The translations under genes were made by a program, and so were the position numbers. Below the pieces are notes generated by a model. It saw only the letters and a list, made by a program, of their open reading frames with translations. It was not told where the DNA came from and made no database searches. A stretch of DNA of 64,000 bases from Icerya purchasi. Taxonomy: Eukaryota; Arthropoda; Insecta; Hemiptera; Monophlebidae. The stretch is taken from the NCBI GenBank assembly GCA_039619475.1, contig CM077116.1, forward strand, positions 464,627,576-464,691,575, read 5' to 3'. This document shows, piece by piece, positions 11,291-23,433 of this stretch (position 1 is its first letter; the number at the start of each line of letters is the position of its first letter).

Positions 11291-13178
11291 TAAGTATACT
11301 ATATACGGAGTCGTTCGGCAGGCAGTTTTCAGTAGCCCTACGTGAAGCGCCTATAAACGTAAAATGAAACATTTTATAAGTGCTTCGGAAGGAACTCATC
11401 ATTCCCCGTATAACGCTCAGCAAATTCCGAGCGTTTTGTATAATGTGTGCTCGGTCGTCAAATTTTATAAATTCCGGTACTCAGTACTATTAACTTCACC
11501 GTTTTCCAACGAATCCGAATTCGACTTCGAAATGGTAACCGGAAGGTGCTAATCGCAAAAGAATGCCGGATGTGGAAAAAGTTTCGATTTGAAACGCATC
11601 ATGGAAGCTGCATGTGAGCGCTATCGTGAAGGAATTTTCAGTGGCGTTATGAATTTGCTTCCCGCGGGTTCTCCTTGAGAAGAATCGCTTCTGTATCACT
11701 ATCTCGTAGTCGGCAACATATAACTCCATCGTTGTGCTACTGCTTTGCTCGGTGATGTTGATTGTGGAATTTTAATCGCATTCTCAGGCGAGCCTAACAA
11801 ATGTTTTCTCGCTCGCCAAGTGCGCTTTGGTTGGCTTCTCTTTGTGCACGGGGTCAGCGAAACTTACTTTTTGAACAACCGTTGTCACATACAACATTTG
11901 TAAAAAATTATTCCAATTTACACCAGGTCAGCGGAAAATTTGGTGTATAAAACGGTATTTAATTTGCGCTAATTTTCGAAATATTGTATCTAGATCGGAT
12001 TGTTTTGTAATACCCAAATCTCAGATATTGATTAATATCGAAGAGCTGCATATGCTACTGATATGCTGATAACTTTGCACGCTGACCGAGGAAGCTGAAG
12101 AAATAGGAATCGGAGCAGATAAGCCCGAGAAACTGTCAAAGCGCGGAGAAATATGAAATTTGGAATTTGGAAAAAGTAATCATTATCATTTTTTAATTTG
12201 GAGCAGCGTGAGAAAATATCGAAAGTCATGGCGGCCGAATCCGTCACACTAGATATAAGGAACATGTCTACACGCAATAAAACAGAAATATATTGACAAA
12301 TCAACAATAACTGAACCATACAATCACCAACAACCATACCATTACACATGATATTACCAAAGACTTATTAATTTTAAAATATATCAATAATCACGCAATG
12401 ATAAATTTCACTGAAAATTATTACATTATTAAATATATAAGGATATTTGTTTCAACCATAATTTCCCAAATCCTGATAATCCATTATTTAATATTTCATA
12501 TATTCTACATTACAATTAATATAAACTTAAAATTAAAAAATGCCATATTTAACTCAGTAGTTGGTATTCGTAATATTTATATATATATTTTTTTTTTCTT
12601 CATTTTTTACGTTATATTTTTTAATTTCCATAATTTTGTTAACCAACCTTATTTTATTAATTTTTTACCATTTTTTTAACAATTTTTATATTTTTTTTAC
12701 TAACAGTCGATTTTGTTTATCTTCATGCAGATACCGGGACAACAGCAGGCAGGCTTTAAAGAGAGTAACTGGCGAATATCAAACGAATAATCGTTAAATC
12801 CACGAATGTTATCTATAATTTCTATACTTCTTGGAACAGTCAGAAGCTTCTTTTGATACTATACAACAAAACCAACTCTGAAATACCGTAAGGGAAGCAG
12901 CGAACCGGAACAATAAGATCTGTGCATATTATACAGATAAATGTTTTATCGAAATAGAGGATCAAATGTTTGCCTTAAAAACTGGTGCAACAGTAAGACG
13001 AAGCAACTTCCGCATATTTTTCAAATGAGAAAAGCAACCGCTAACTGGGACGACGGAAAATATCAAATCTATGCTTATTGATACAGGATACCGTCTGAAG
13101 AAGAAACGGCGTATTTCGTTCAAATAATCGATGAAATCAGTGTGGCAGCAGGCCCAAAAATTAAGCGGAGGTAGATTC
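11291..13178. other. Mixed-composition stretch, no gene recognised
   Basis: Base composition near 11.3-12.3 kb is less AT-rich than the surroundings. Open frames such as 11496..11729 (minus) and 12032..12349 (minus) contain no domain I recognise and no convincing splice-site pairs. 12.4-12.7 kb is very AT-rich. This could hold host regulatory DNA or unrecognised old repeats. Confidence 0.5.
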
Positions 13179-13566
13179 GTCGTCGCGATAGCCTAGTTGC
13201 TAGAGCGCTTGACTTCCGATATGGCGGTCACGGGTTCGATCCCGAGCGACGACAAACTTATTACAAGAATTAAATAAATAAATATAATCGCTAATAGTCA
13301 CGTGGAAGGCAATGGCAAACCACCACGTTCAACATCATATGCGCGCTAGGTCAGTACACAGCAGACCCACACCGGACGGACTGCACTTGTAGCGCGATAA
13401 CAAGCGGCTTCAATCAGTTCCGAATGTAGTCTTGCGTGTGTACAGCTGCGTTGCATATTACAATTGCCTGGTACACAACCTATATCGGTACAGCTAAATG
13501 TACGAGTACGAATAGGTTGCGCCAACGCGCTATGTAGCGTACGGCACTTGAGATTGATTGAGATTC
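13179..13566 (+). mobile_element. tRNA-derived SINE, copy 1
   Basis: The head 13179..13254 is tRNA-like. The end stems GTCGTCG and CGACGAC pair. An A box is present (TAGCCTAGTTGCTAGAGCG), as is a perfect B box (GGTTCGATCCC at 13233..13243). These form an internal RNA polymerase III promoter. The body contains CACGTGGAAGGCAATGGC and TATGCGCGCTAGGTCAG, both repeated in copy 2 at 29.24 kb. It ends in a GATT-like tail near 13550-13560. AGATTC beside both ends is a possible short target duplication. Confidence 0.85.
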
Positions 13567-16207
13567 AACCTGGTAATAATTGATAGAGTAGAAAACTCTA
13601 AAAAATGATAGCGCCATATATTTGGGTTCTTGCGTAACAAAGGAGATTGTGGAAAGAAACTAAGAGAAAATTAGCCTGGCCAAATCAGTTTTGGCGCGAT
13701 TTGTATTACCAGATCACGACATTTACTAAATTACGGTTTATGAAATCGATTGTATTCTCGATAGCGACATATTATAGCGCCTAGTCCTGAACAATAACTG
13801 CTCCGGGCTAATAAAGGAATCGAGGCTTTCGAAATGACCTGCTGATTACTCAGAACAATGCCGACGGCGGCATGTTCTATAGGAAAAAAGGCATCTATCC
13901 TCGAAGTTGTCTTCGAAGGACAATTAATACCAATCGAAGCTCACTTCTTTTTTCTTTCTTTTTTTTTTTTTTTTTTTGACGCGATAAAATCGAGAAGATT
14001 TCTATACTCATGGAGAGAAAGGGTAATGGAAAAAGTAGGCCAGGAATATCGATTAGAGTCAAGAAATTATTGAGTTGCCGTGGAATATAATTCTAAGAAT
14101 AGTGGAAGACAGCGGCAAATGACGCGCATTGACAAGACCAATTTACCATTAACGATGTTCGAATTTCGGGCACCAATACAAAAATTTCTTATCTAGAAAA
14201 GTTCCTATTGCTTTCTCACATATCTCACCGACACGAACAATTTTATCTCTGCCTTATCGCCTTTGATAAACTCCCTTATTTCGCACTGGATTGCCCACCA
14301 AATTTCTTCATCCTCCAAATATTCCGCTTCTTCCTTTCCTTCTGAAATCCTTTCCTACCGTTATCGCTAAAGTAAAAATTAAATTTTGTTTTTTTATTCG
14401 TCATTCCCTTCTCAAACTGTACCATCTTTACTACTTGAAATGTGTCGTTCCTTTGTTTCTTCACTTTCATCCATACCTATCTTTACTATAATATCCCCTC
14501 TTCGTCTCTTCAATCTCCAAAAGAATTCGATTGTGGTCCTACTCAATCTGATTTTCCTTTCTGCCGATACTCTGCTCTGCTATCGAGCAAGGAGGTAGAC
14601 GAGTCCAAAGAAAAAAAAAATCTATAAATCTTCCTTCTTTGTTCCATTTATATTTCCCCGTGTGTACAAAATTATAAGCGGCCAATTTTAAAAATTCAGC
14701 GCGACGCACGCGAAAATTGTGTTGGATACTGATCACACATCTTTCGAATGAAGCTTTGAAGAGGATTTTTACTTTGAATATTATTCGTAGACGGTTCTGT
14801 TTCATTTTTATCAGTGCCACGCGACAAAACCGTACTAATGATGATGATAAGTTTCTAAATGGAACTGAGGAAACTTTCTGCAGCTTCGACACACTCTAAA
14901 AGGCCTGCAGCCTCGACCTCGCATAGCCGTGTCTAAAAGCCCTTTACGATGAAAAGAAATTAGCTTGGTAGCGTTCGATTACAACTTTCTTGTTATCTCT
15001 CGTAGGCAAACGATGTTCTTGTCTTTAACATCTGTGATTATAAGCTGACTTAAACTTGCCATCGCCTAACTATTATGTTGGCTCGCCGTGCGATCCGAAC
15101 CACGCAACTGCTACTTTCGGTCGTTTGAAATTCTGTTTCACCGAATCCGTCCGGTTATTAAATCTTGCGGCAGAGTTTTTCAATCATTTGTTTGATGCAC
15201 TGTTTCTACTGAGCCTGAAGCATCTACGAAATGTATTTACCTTCGCTGCTGATTTATACAGATTGCTCAAAACAGTCGTACTTGCAAATCTGTTTGCCAC
15301 CCTATAGATTCAAGGTGCACGACTTGACTGAAAATTTCACTTCCCGCATACACAATTTTCAACCGCTAACTCTACATTTCTACTCACGTTTTCCTTTTAT
15401 AATTTAAACTAATGCCGGTATTGCGAACTCGATTTGCTCTCGGCCGATTTCTAATATTCTTCCACCGGAAGTTATTTCATATTTCGAGTCAACTTTGACT
15501 GTGCTAGAAACGGCTGCGAGCAGAAGAAGTTTTCTGCCATTACAGTTTTCGAATTTTCAAAATCCTTCCGTGGGTCCTTCTGGGAAAGTTAAATTTAGTC
15601 TTAAAACCGGAGAGAAAATTAGTTTTTCTGCGACTTAAGGGGGAAATTTCGATTTTTTCAAGATGACAGAAAAAAATTGTTGGCTCGCGTTCGCTTGCTT
15701 CCGCTCGAAACCGTTACAAAATTATTTACGGTTAACGTATTTTGAATGAAGCAGTCCATTCAGTTTCAGCGGAAATCAAGTTATTAAACTTCGATTTACC
15801 AAACTTCTGCTCAGATGGTAGGTACGTATAATGTGCTCCGGCCATTTGGCTAAATAAGTTTTATCGTGATAACGCTCTTTTTGATTTCTTTGGCTAAAAA
15901 TATTTTTGATACAAGATTACTACGATTCGTATTCTCTATTGATACAGCTCCCTCGATAGCGGTTACTCCTTATCTCTTTTTTAAATAAAAAAAGTTTGAT
16001 CTGCTAATCTTAAAGTGTTCATGTTTTCCTTCTCTACTTTCTGTTTTAAAATTTGAAAATTATCCGGATATTAATCAGATAGCCGGAAATGTAACTAGAA
16101 AGTGAGAATACTCCTATAGTATTTGAAAATCCATGATTGTTTCTGTCGTGCTTGAGTGACGTTGTCAGCTGACAAATGAACGTCGGAAAGAATTTGATAG
16201 AGAAATT
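13567..16207. other. No gene recognised; possible host non-coding DNA
   Basis: Composition is less AT-biased than the first 10 kb. A pyrimidine-rich block lies at 14.25-14.6 kb and a long T run at 13955..13977. Open frames such as 15056..15307 and 14539..14892 (minus) show no known domain. No repeat shared with the rest of the window was noticed. It may be unique host sequence. Confidence 0.5.
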
Positions 16208-16208
16208 G

Positions 16209-16248
<40 letters not shown>

Positions 16249-16258
16249 TCTTCTTCTT
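16208..16258. repeat. (TA)n then (CTT)n microsatellite at RTE 3' end
   Basis: An alternating TA run to about 16245 is followed by CTTCTTCTTCTT. On the minus strand this reads (AAG)n(TA)n directly after the RTE-like coding end, as expected for RTE elements, whose 3' ends are simple repeats rather than poly(A). Confidence 0.85.
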
Positions 16259-17760
16259 AATTCCTCAATCTATATGATAGATTGGTGGACAGCCATGTTC
16301 TAAAAGTTCCTGGATAAAGCCATTTTCTTCATTTCTCCGTATTTGTTTGCTTTCACGTCTTCCTTTATTTGTTTTATGTATTTCTGTCTTGGCCTTTTTC
16401 TTGGTCTTTTCCCTTCCATGGTTCCTTCTATTATTTGTGTTAGATATTCATTATTTCTATATATATGTCCAATCTATTTAGATCTTCTTTCCTTTAATTT
16501 CCTTAATAGACTACTTTTCTCTTTAACTTTATTTAATACTTCTTTATTTCTTATTTTTTCTGTCCATGATATTCTCTCCATTTTTCTCCAGCACCACATT
16601 TCGAATGCTTCCAGTTGATTGCTCAACCGTTGATTCAAATTCCAAGTTTCTGAACCATATAGTACTATACTCCATACGAATACTTTAATAAATTTTTTCT
16701 TTATTTCTCTTTGAATATTTCTAGATGTCAGGAAGTTTCTTTTTTTCTTGAATGCTAATTTTGCCATTGCTATTCTTTCCTTTATATCTTGATCACTTCT
16801 TCCATCTTCTGTTATTATTCTTCCCAGATATCTTTGCTTTTTTACCTGTTTTAATTTTTCTCCGTCTATTTTTATATCTATTTCTTTATTATCTTTTTCT
16901 TTACTACATCTCATTATTGTTGTTTTTTTTTTATTTATTTTCATATTATATGTTTTAAATATTTGAATCATCTGATCTAGTGAGTACCTTAGTTCTTGTT
17001 CGCTGTCTGCTATTATTGCGATATCATCTGCGAATCTAAACATACTTATTTTTATACCGCCTACTGAAACACCGTTACTATATTTTTGTTTCCATTCTTT
17101 TATCGCTTGTTCTATGTATATATTAAACAGTGTAGGAGATAAGCTGCAACCTTGCCTGACCCTTTTTGTTATCCTTGCTTCTTTTTCTATATCTTTTATC
17201 CTTATTATTGTTTTCTGATTTTCATATAATGCTTCTATTATCCTTCTATCTCTGTTGTCTACATGTATTGTTTCCAGTATTTCGTTGAGCAACTTCCAGT
17301 TACATCTATCAAACGCTTTTTCAAGATCCACAAAGGCAATATAAATTGGCCGGTTTATTTCTATTTTCTTTTCTATTACCAATCTTAAACCCAATATTGC
17401 TTCCCTGGTTCCTTTACTTTTTCTGAAGCCATACTGATCTTCATTTAGCTCTTGTTCAATTTTATGTTTAATTCTATCTAGTATAATTTTTGTTAATATC
17501 TTTGAACCGTGTGTTATTAAACTGATTGTGCGGTGTTATTAAAATCATTGGGAACTTCCCCACTTTCGTATATTTCTTTGATTAACTTATATATCCTTCC
17601 TTTTGTGTCTTCATCTAAAGCTTTTAGTAATTCGCTGTTAATATTGTCATACCAGGTGCTTTCTTTATCTTAAGTTCCTTTAAAGCTTTTTCAAATTCCC
17701 CTATAGTTATTATTGGTCCTACATTATCTATCGATTTGTTTCCTTCTAAATCTTCTTTTA
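16246..17760 (-). mobile_element. 5'-truncated RTE-like LINE (first copy)
   Basis: Minus-strand element with RT fingers remains at 17.4-17.76 kb, an open RT palm/thumb frame (16474..17394), and a C-terminal block continuing in a shifted frame to about 16275 (for example EGKRPRKRPRQKYIKQ). It ends in simple repeats on both sides: the (AAG)n(TA)n tail at the left and TA repeats at the right. The endonuclease domain is missing. Confidence 0.8.
16474..17394 (-). CDS. RTE-like reverse transcriptase, partial open frame
   Basis: A 306-codon frame covering the RT palm and thumb of an RTE-like (BovB/CFDP2-like) LINE. FVDLEKAFD lies at residues 21-29, RQGCSLSP at 80-87, the catalytic FADD at 121-124, YLGRIITEDG near 190, LYGSETWNL near 248, then EAFEMWCWRKM and ISWTEKIRNKEVL. 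Upstream, in broken frames to 17760, the finger motif KKAPG and the segment DQYGFRKSKGTREAI are still readable. Downstream the last about 65 residues continue in another frame. The frame begins inside the RT without a native start, so this is a defective truncated copy. RTE assignment rests on the C-terminal block and the microsatellite tail. Confidence 0.8.
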   Translation of the reverse strand: MGLRLVIEKKIEINRPIYIAFVDLEKAFDRCNWKLLNEILETIHVDNRDRRIIEALYENQKTIIRIKDIEKEARITKRVRQGCSLSPTLFNIYIEQAIKEWKQKYSNGVSVGGIKISMFRFADDIAIIADSEQELRYSLDQMIQIFKTYNMKINKKKTTIMRCSKEKDNKEIDIKIDGEKLKQVKKQRYLGRIITEDGRSDQDIKERIAMAKLAFKKKRNFLTSRNIQREIKKKFIKVFVWSIVLYGSETWNLNQRLSNQLEAFEMWCWRKMERISWTEKIRNKEVLNKVKEKSSLLRKLKERRSK

Positions 17761-17803
17761 TTTATATATATATATATATATATACATATATACATATATA
17801 TAT

Positions 17804-17836
<33 letters not shown>

Positions 17837-17846
17837 TATATATATA
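17761..17846. repeat. TA/TATAC microsatellite
   Basis: Long alternating TA tract with interspersed TATACATATA units. It borders the RTE-like element on its left and provides the TA target for the Tc1-like element, whose first base follows the TA at 17845-17846. Confidence 0.95.
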
Positions 17847-19404
17847 CTGCGCGACGAAAGTTTTTTCCACACTGCAAAAATTTGAGTAAAAGACAGAAAA
17901 ATGCAGTAGAAACGTTCCAAAAAGTTCCAAAAATTGTATTTAGTATACTGAAAAATGTATTTAATATACTGAAAATGTAGGAAAAATGTTATACCAGCAC
18001 ATCCCAAACGGGAAGAGAAACAAAACGTAAGTTGTGTAAAATAATGAAAATACTTGATTATAGAGAACACATATTAAAACACAAAAAAAATTATAAATAA
18101 GTCAAAGAACAATATAAACTGTTTGATTTATTATCTCGTACTGCCGCCTCGAGCTTTAATCGCCGCAGCGCATCGTGCTGGCATCGATTCAATAAGAGTG
18201 CGCGAATAGTGTCCTGCGAAATTGAATCCCACTCCTTTAAAATGGCATTATTCAGCTGGAACAATGAATTTGGTGGTGGAGTACGACATGAAATACATCA
18301 TCTGAGGATATCCCACAAGTGCTCTATCAAATTGAGGTGCGGACTGCATGCTGTCCAATCCATTGCAGGAATTCCAACTCGCTACAAAAATGTTTTTATA
18401 GCTTTAGTGACGTTGTCCTGCTGGAGGAGAAATTTTCAACTAACAAGGGCTCCAAACACACCAATTTCATCTGATACAGTGCAACGACGATTACGGCAGC
18501 ATGGTTTGTATAGTTCGAAGTCGGCAACAGGTGCGGTATTAGCCACACAACATAAGATTGCTCGTTTAAATTTTGGTCGTGATCGTATGCATTGAAGTGT
18601 GAATGACTGGAGCCATGTATTGTTTACTGACGAGTCACATTTTACTTCGCGAGCACCAGACAGACGTCAGAGAATCTAGCAACGCAAAAGAGATTCGCCT
18701 GACGCGCTAATTTTTTGGGGGGCTCTAAAATGGCGCAGGCAGAATTCAATACGATGCCAAAACTGAACTCCACATTTATCAAGGACCGTCGGTAAACACT
18801 CATTTTTATACTATTAACATTCTCCAGACTGCACCATTTGTGGGTCGAGAATTCCTCCTACAGCAGGACAACGTCCGCCCTCACGTTACTAAAGCTACAA
18901 AAACATTTTTGTAGCGAGTTGGAATTCCTGCAATGGATTGGACAGCATGCAGTGATGTATTTCATGTCGTACTTCACCGCCAAATTCATTGTTGCAGCTG
19001 AATAATGCCATTTTAAAGGAGTGGGATTCAATTTCGCAGGACACTATTCGCGCACTCTTATTGAATCGATGCCAGCACGATGCGCTGCGGCGATTAAAGC
19101 TCGAGGCGGCAGTACGAGATAATAAATCAAACAGTTTATATTGTTCTTTGACTTATTTATAATTTTTTTTGTGTTTTAATATGTGTTCTCTATAATCAAG
19201 TATTTTCATTATTTTACACAACTTACGTTTTGTTTCTCTTCCCGTTTGGGATGTGCTGGTATAACATTTTTCCTACATTTTCAGTATATTGAATACATTT
19301 TTCAGTATACTAAATACATTTTTGGAACTTTTGGAACGTTTCTACTGCATTTTTCTGTCTTTTACTCAAATTTTTGCAGTGCGGAAAAAACTTTTGTCGC
19401 GCAG
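17847..19404 (+). mobile_element. Tc1-like transposon with ~0.55-kb inverted arms
   Basis: The left end CTGCGCGACGAAAGTTTTTTCC (17847) is mirrored by the right end GGAAAAAACTTTTGTCGCGCAG (to 19404, one difference). Both sides are flanked by TA, the standard Tc1/mariner duplication. The inverted arms are unusually long: about 17847..18434 and 18850..19404, nearly identical apart from a few substitutions and two reciprocal small deletions. About 415 bp of transposase core lies between. The right arm includes the transposase C-terminus, so the left arm is an inverted copy of the gene's own 3' end. Confidence 0.85.
18435..19125 (+). pseudogene. Tc1-like DDE transposase remnant
   Basis: In the plus frames the core reads TVQRRLRQHGLYSSKSA (end of the DNA-binding region), then WSHVLFTDESHF (first catalytic Asp), then in shifted frames LLQQDNVRPH (second catalytic Asp) near 18865-18890, VGIPAMDWTACS near 18920, and NSLLQLNNAILKEWDSISQD with ARCAAAIKARGG near 19000-19120. 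Stop codons (for example after DRMH at 18594) and several frame changes inactivate it. The NLIEHLWD block carrying the third acidic residue is deleted from this strand at about 18953 but survives in the inverted left arm. The N-terminal paired-like domain is missing. Such enzymes excise and insert the element at TA; this one cannot. Confidence 0.85.
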
Positions 19405-20570
19405 TATAACAATAAACCTTTATTGAGGAAATTCTTAAACTATATAACAAACATGAATAGTATAAATTTGGTATAGAAAAAACTAAATATTAAATTTCCT
19501 CGGCCCATGATGAGCAAAGGTTTCCTGTAATCTCTCCCATTCCATCCTATCTATGGCTACTCTTTGAAAATTTTTGTTCAATAAAACATTACTAAAATCG
19601 TCCCTCCACCTTATCAACTGATGCCCCCTTCTTCTTTTATGATGTGCAAGAAACCATAAAGTGGCTCTATATGTCCATCTGTCATCCTTCATTCTCGCTA
19701 CATGACCAGCCCAAGCCCATTTTTGTCTTCTAACATATCTGATTGCATCTATATTATTTTTTAATTTTTGTTTTATCAGTTTGAGTGGTACTTTATCTTT
19801 TTTCTTCATATTTAAAATAGACCGTTCAATTGTATTTTGTGTTACCTTTATTTTATTAATAATTTTTGTAGTCAGACACCAGGTTTGACTGCCGTATGTT
19901 AAACTGGGTATAATAGTCGCGTTGAAAATTATACTTTTGTGGTAATTGTTAAAAGTGCCTTTAAAAATATATTTTAGGGCCCAATACTTATTCCAAGCTT
20001 TCGTTATTCTAGTATTTACCTCACGCTCAGTACGATTTTCCAAAGATAATTGCTGACTCCCAGGGGTACGTTACTTGATTTACTATTTCTATAACCATTC
20101 CGTTTACTTGTACTATTTTAGTGTTTCGGTTTTCTGTAAATATTTTTGTTTTTCCGATATTTATGGAAAGCCCGGCTTTTTTTCCCACATCGTCTAATTC
20201 TGTTATCATAGTTTTTAGTTCTTCCAAGGAATTTGATAAGAGAACCACGTCATCTGCAAATCTTAAATTGGAAATTCTTTTTCCATTTATGTTTAAACCT
20301 TTGTTATCCCAGTGCAAATTCCTAAAAATATCTTCCAAAGCACAGTTAAACAAAACCGGTGATAATGGGTCTCCCTGTCTAACCCCTTTCCTAATATCAA
20401 AGTACCGACCCTCTACATCTGTTAATTTTCTGGCTCTAAGGTTCTTATACGTAGTTGATAAATATCGTCTACTTCACTTATCTATAGGATATTTCCACTT
20501 CTTTTACTGGATGTGTTTGTGAATGTTGACGTTATTGTTTGAGATATGGCGTTATATAGTTCGTCAAACT
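19405..20570 (-). mobile_element. 5'-truncated RTE-like LINE (second, different lineage)
   Basis: A minus-strand element whose 3' end (AATAAAGGTTTATTGTTA) abuts the TA beside the Tc1-like element. It comprises an RT palm, thumb and C-terminal block in two frames and stops near 20570 without fingers or endonuclease. The coding motifs differ from the 16.2-kb copy, so this is a separate family. Confidence 0.75.
19483..20400 (-). pseudogene. RTE-like reverse transcriptase with frameshift
   Basis: KGVRQGDPLSPVLFN (about 20390-20345) leads into an open stretch to 20027 with the catalytic FADD (in NLRFADDVVLL) and GKKAGLSINIGKTKI. A frame change near 20040 passes to a second stretch (20043..19483) with PSLTYGSQTW, RRQKWAWAGHVARM, RGHQLIRWRDDF and DRMEWERL, ending HHGPRKFNI and a stop. 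Those C-terminal motifs are typical of arthropod RTE-like endonuclease-reverse transcriptases. The N-terminal endonuclease and fingers are absent. Apart from the single frame change the coding sequence is well preserved, suggesting moderate age. Confidence 0.85.
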
Positions 20571-21929
20571 CTTGATCTCTACTTAAGTTTATCTTGATCT
20601 AAACATACAAGTAAAGAATTGCACCGTTCTGCCTGATGCTCCTTATAGCGGTAAACTTCAACAATTTTTAATACAGCTGATTTTAAATATGCGAGAACTC
20701 GCGGAATATTGCATTTAGTTTCTTGATTTTACCACAAACTTTTAGCTCTTTGCTCAGCCGTGCATCAAGTCGGCGGGCAATATTAATTTCGTCTTTGGGT
20801 TCTTTTTTTTGTAATTTTCGTTTCTTTGCATCCGTTGTTATCCTTGTTCGTTCTTATTTTATTTTCGTAACGACTTTTCTGTGGCATATTTTTTGAAAGC
20901 TTGATCGGCGCTGTTTCAATCCGAGGTATCAATTTTTTAATTGTCCGACTCCTGAAATAGCCTCGCTGCACTGGGAATTTCGGTTCGGCTGTTTTTAGTC
21001 TTTACTGGAACTTGTTTCGTGGATTTCAAAAGTAAACAACATTTCTCAACCAAGACTCCATCCTTTAAAAAGAAGCAAACTTACTATGTTACGTATGTAA
21101 TCTCATTTTCTTTTGTTTCGATATTTTCTTCCGATGAAAGAGAATTCTGCCAGTTTCAATATTTTTACGAGCTTTATTTTTTACTTTTCTACTCTCAAAA
21201 AGAATTTCTTCTTCATTTTATGTTGTACGTACTGGTTTATTTTTTCTGAAAAATTTAACTGCTATCAGCGGATCTATTTAATTTCCTACAGCATCGTGCT
21301 CCGCGTTTCTGGCTAAAGTCACACTCCTGCCTTAGTATGCTATAAGAATTATGATGCCGCTTGATTTATTTGCTTATTTTTGCTATCCCGATTTTTCTGC
21401 TTCCTAATTCACGTCACAAATAATACAGTTAAACCGGCAAATGTCACATTGAATTTACAACCAATTTCGGTTGCTTCCGAAATATTTTATGCAGTTTTTG
21501 CGTGTCAGCATGCAATTATTCCCAGCCACATGCAACAACGAATTAAAGCGTTTAGTGCAACGGGACAAACGAAAGTCGCTAGAAGTTGCGACTTTTTGAA
21601 ATTCGAGAAGATAATGTAGGTTGATAAAAATTGGTAAAACAGAGAAAGGTGTGTAAAGAATGTGTAAGAGAAGAATTAAATTATGTTTTTGTGAGTATCG
21701 AAAATATGTTAAAAGATGAAAATGTATATTGTAATATGTATATAACGAAAAAGAAAAGCATTTTCGTTTGTTGTTATTTTTAAATTTCCCTAAAAATTAC
21801 AGACGCTATTTTTATTTCGAATAATATTACCAGAAGTATTGTTTTGTTTTTGTTTTGTTTTTTTATCGATATAATGTTGCCATTAATTATGCGTATTGAA
21901 AAATTCATGGTCCCTTTTCATTTAATCTT
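20571..21929. other. No gene recognised
   Basis: AT-rich, with short unremarkable open frames only. No shared repeat noticed. A Lys/Arg-rich open frame at 20783..20971 (minus) has no recognisable motif. Confidence 0.5.
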
Positions 21930-22225
21930 TTTAAATATCATCCGCAACTCTAATCTTCCTTTTGAATGCGACACAAACCATGTTTTCTTCGAATGTTCGG
22001 CTCCTGTTAGCGAACATTCTCTTTTGTATTCGAAAATTTTGGCTCTTGGCCTTCCGGTTCCTTTCAGTGCTTTCTTTATTCTTTCCTTCCAGTCTCCATC
22101 AATAATTTCCTTACTTTAATCCTTTATTCTTTTCACCTCCCATTGCCTCAGAATCTTAACATAATACATTCTGAATTGGTTGGGTTAAAGCCGAGGCAGC
22201 CCTTCCCAAAAAGAAAAAACAAGTA
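21930..22225 (+). pseudogene. RNase H-lineage LINE, 3' tail copy
   Basis: The plus strand reads CDTNHVFFECSAPVSEHSLL and LPVPFSAFFILSFQSPSIIS. These correspond to the C-terminal Cys/His tail of the larger minus-strand element at 42.5-44.5 kb (CDANHIFFEC, YCASYILSFSSPSIISS). It is followed by a short UTR and an A-rich run near 22210. The RT and RNase H are missing. It is one of about six tails of this lineage in the window. Confidence 0.7.
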
Positions 22226-23402
22226 CCATCGGTACTTTTAGGTGAGGGAGATGAATTAATACTTTCCCTGTTAAGTTAAAAAAAAAAGTTCTATATATTT
22301 TATTGCAAAATGTACGTAATTTACGAATAGGAGTTGGGGAAATATCGCTGACAAATCTGCTTTTTTGGAAAGATCTCAACAAGATTATTTCTGACAGCTA
22401 TATTAAAAAAAGTATTTTTCAACTCATTTTTAATATATTTCAATTATAAACTTAATTTTTACTGTTCCTTTTTGTGTGCAAATTTTATTTTATAATAATT
22501 TTTTGTTTATATTTTACGTAATAAAAATTAGCTCGCTCCAATCTACCTTTCGCGTCATTTAACAAATTCGTGAGCATGCTTAATGACTATTATGTAAATA
22601 AATAGAATTTTTGAAGAAAAAAAAACCTTCTTAAAAGGTTAGTTGACACCTTAAAAAACGGGAATATTTGCGGAATTAATTATCCTTAAAGTAATTTCTA
22701 TAAATATCCTTGACGTGTTATTTGTTTTACGTAATCACACATAAAAAAGAAAAGCTTTATTTCTTAAATTGAAATTCTTTTTTTTTTTTTTCCTTTTTGG
22801 CATAGAACCGGTTTGACTGTTAACAATAAATTAAAATTCTAATTTATTCTCATTGACGAGTATAAGGAGTTGCGATTTCTGTTTCTACGTGTTAGGTAAC
22901 GTAATAAAAGGTATTAAGGTGGTGGATAATATCACCCAAGGCCTACGAATAAGGGGCCATATTAGAATGTGTCTGGTTAAGATGATTACCATCTTAATCT
23001 TTGTTATCCTTATCTCTACAAAAGTTTTACCCTAAGTCCACATGATCCTGCGTGCGGCATCATGCGTTTGTGGAGAGTCCTATTGTTTCTGTAAGCAATT
23101 ATTTGGTTTTGGAAAAATAAAAAAATTCATATATTTCATTGTGGTCATCTTTTTCATTTTTCAGGCTAAGCTATTAATTTTCGGCGATTTTTTCGATTAT
23201 ATTAGGACGCTTAAAGTGAAGGCTAAATTGGCCCACATCCATGTAATTTTGTTTTGGTCACGGGGAATTGTACATTTCTTTGATTTACCGAGTGCCGTAC
23301 TTGCAACTTGTGTTTTAATATGCGTTTCGCGAGACCCTAAGTTTCCGTAGAACCAAAGGGGAATTCTAAAAAAGAAACAAATTAGATTTATAAGTGAAAA
23401 AC

Positions 23403-23433
<31 letters not shown>

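Noticed and set aside
13179..13254. A functional tRNA gene
   Set aside because: The anticodon stem is poor, and the same head with a long conserved body recurs at 29242, which marks a SINE.
17724..18070. Minus-strand frames with long Tyr/Ile runs
   Set aside because: They are translations of the TA microsatellite joined to the transposon end.
18209..18595. Open frame of 128 codons on the plus strand
   Set aside because: It crosses from the antisense left inverted arm of the Tc1-like element into the transposase core, so only its second half has meaning.
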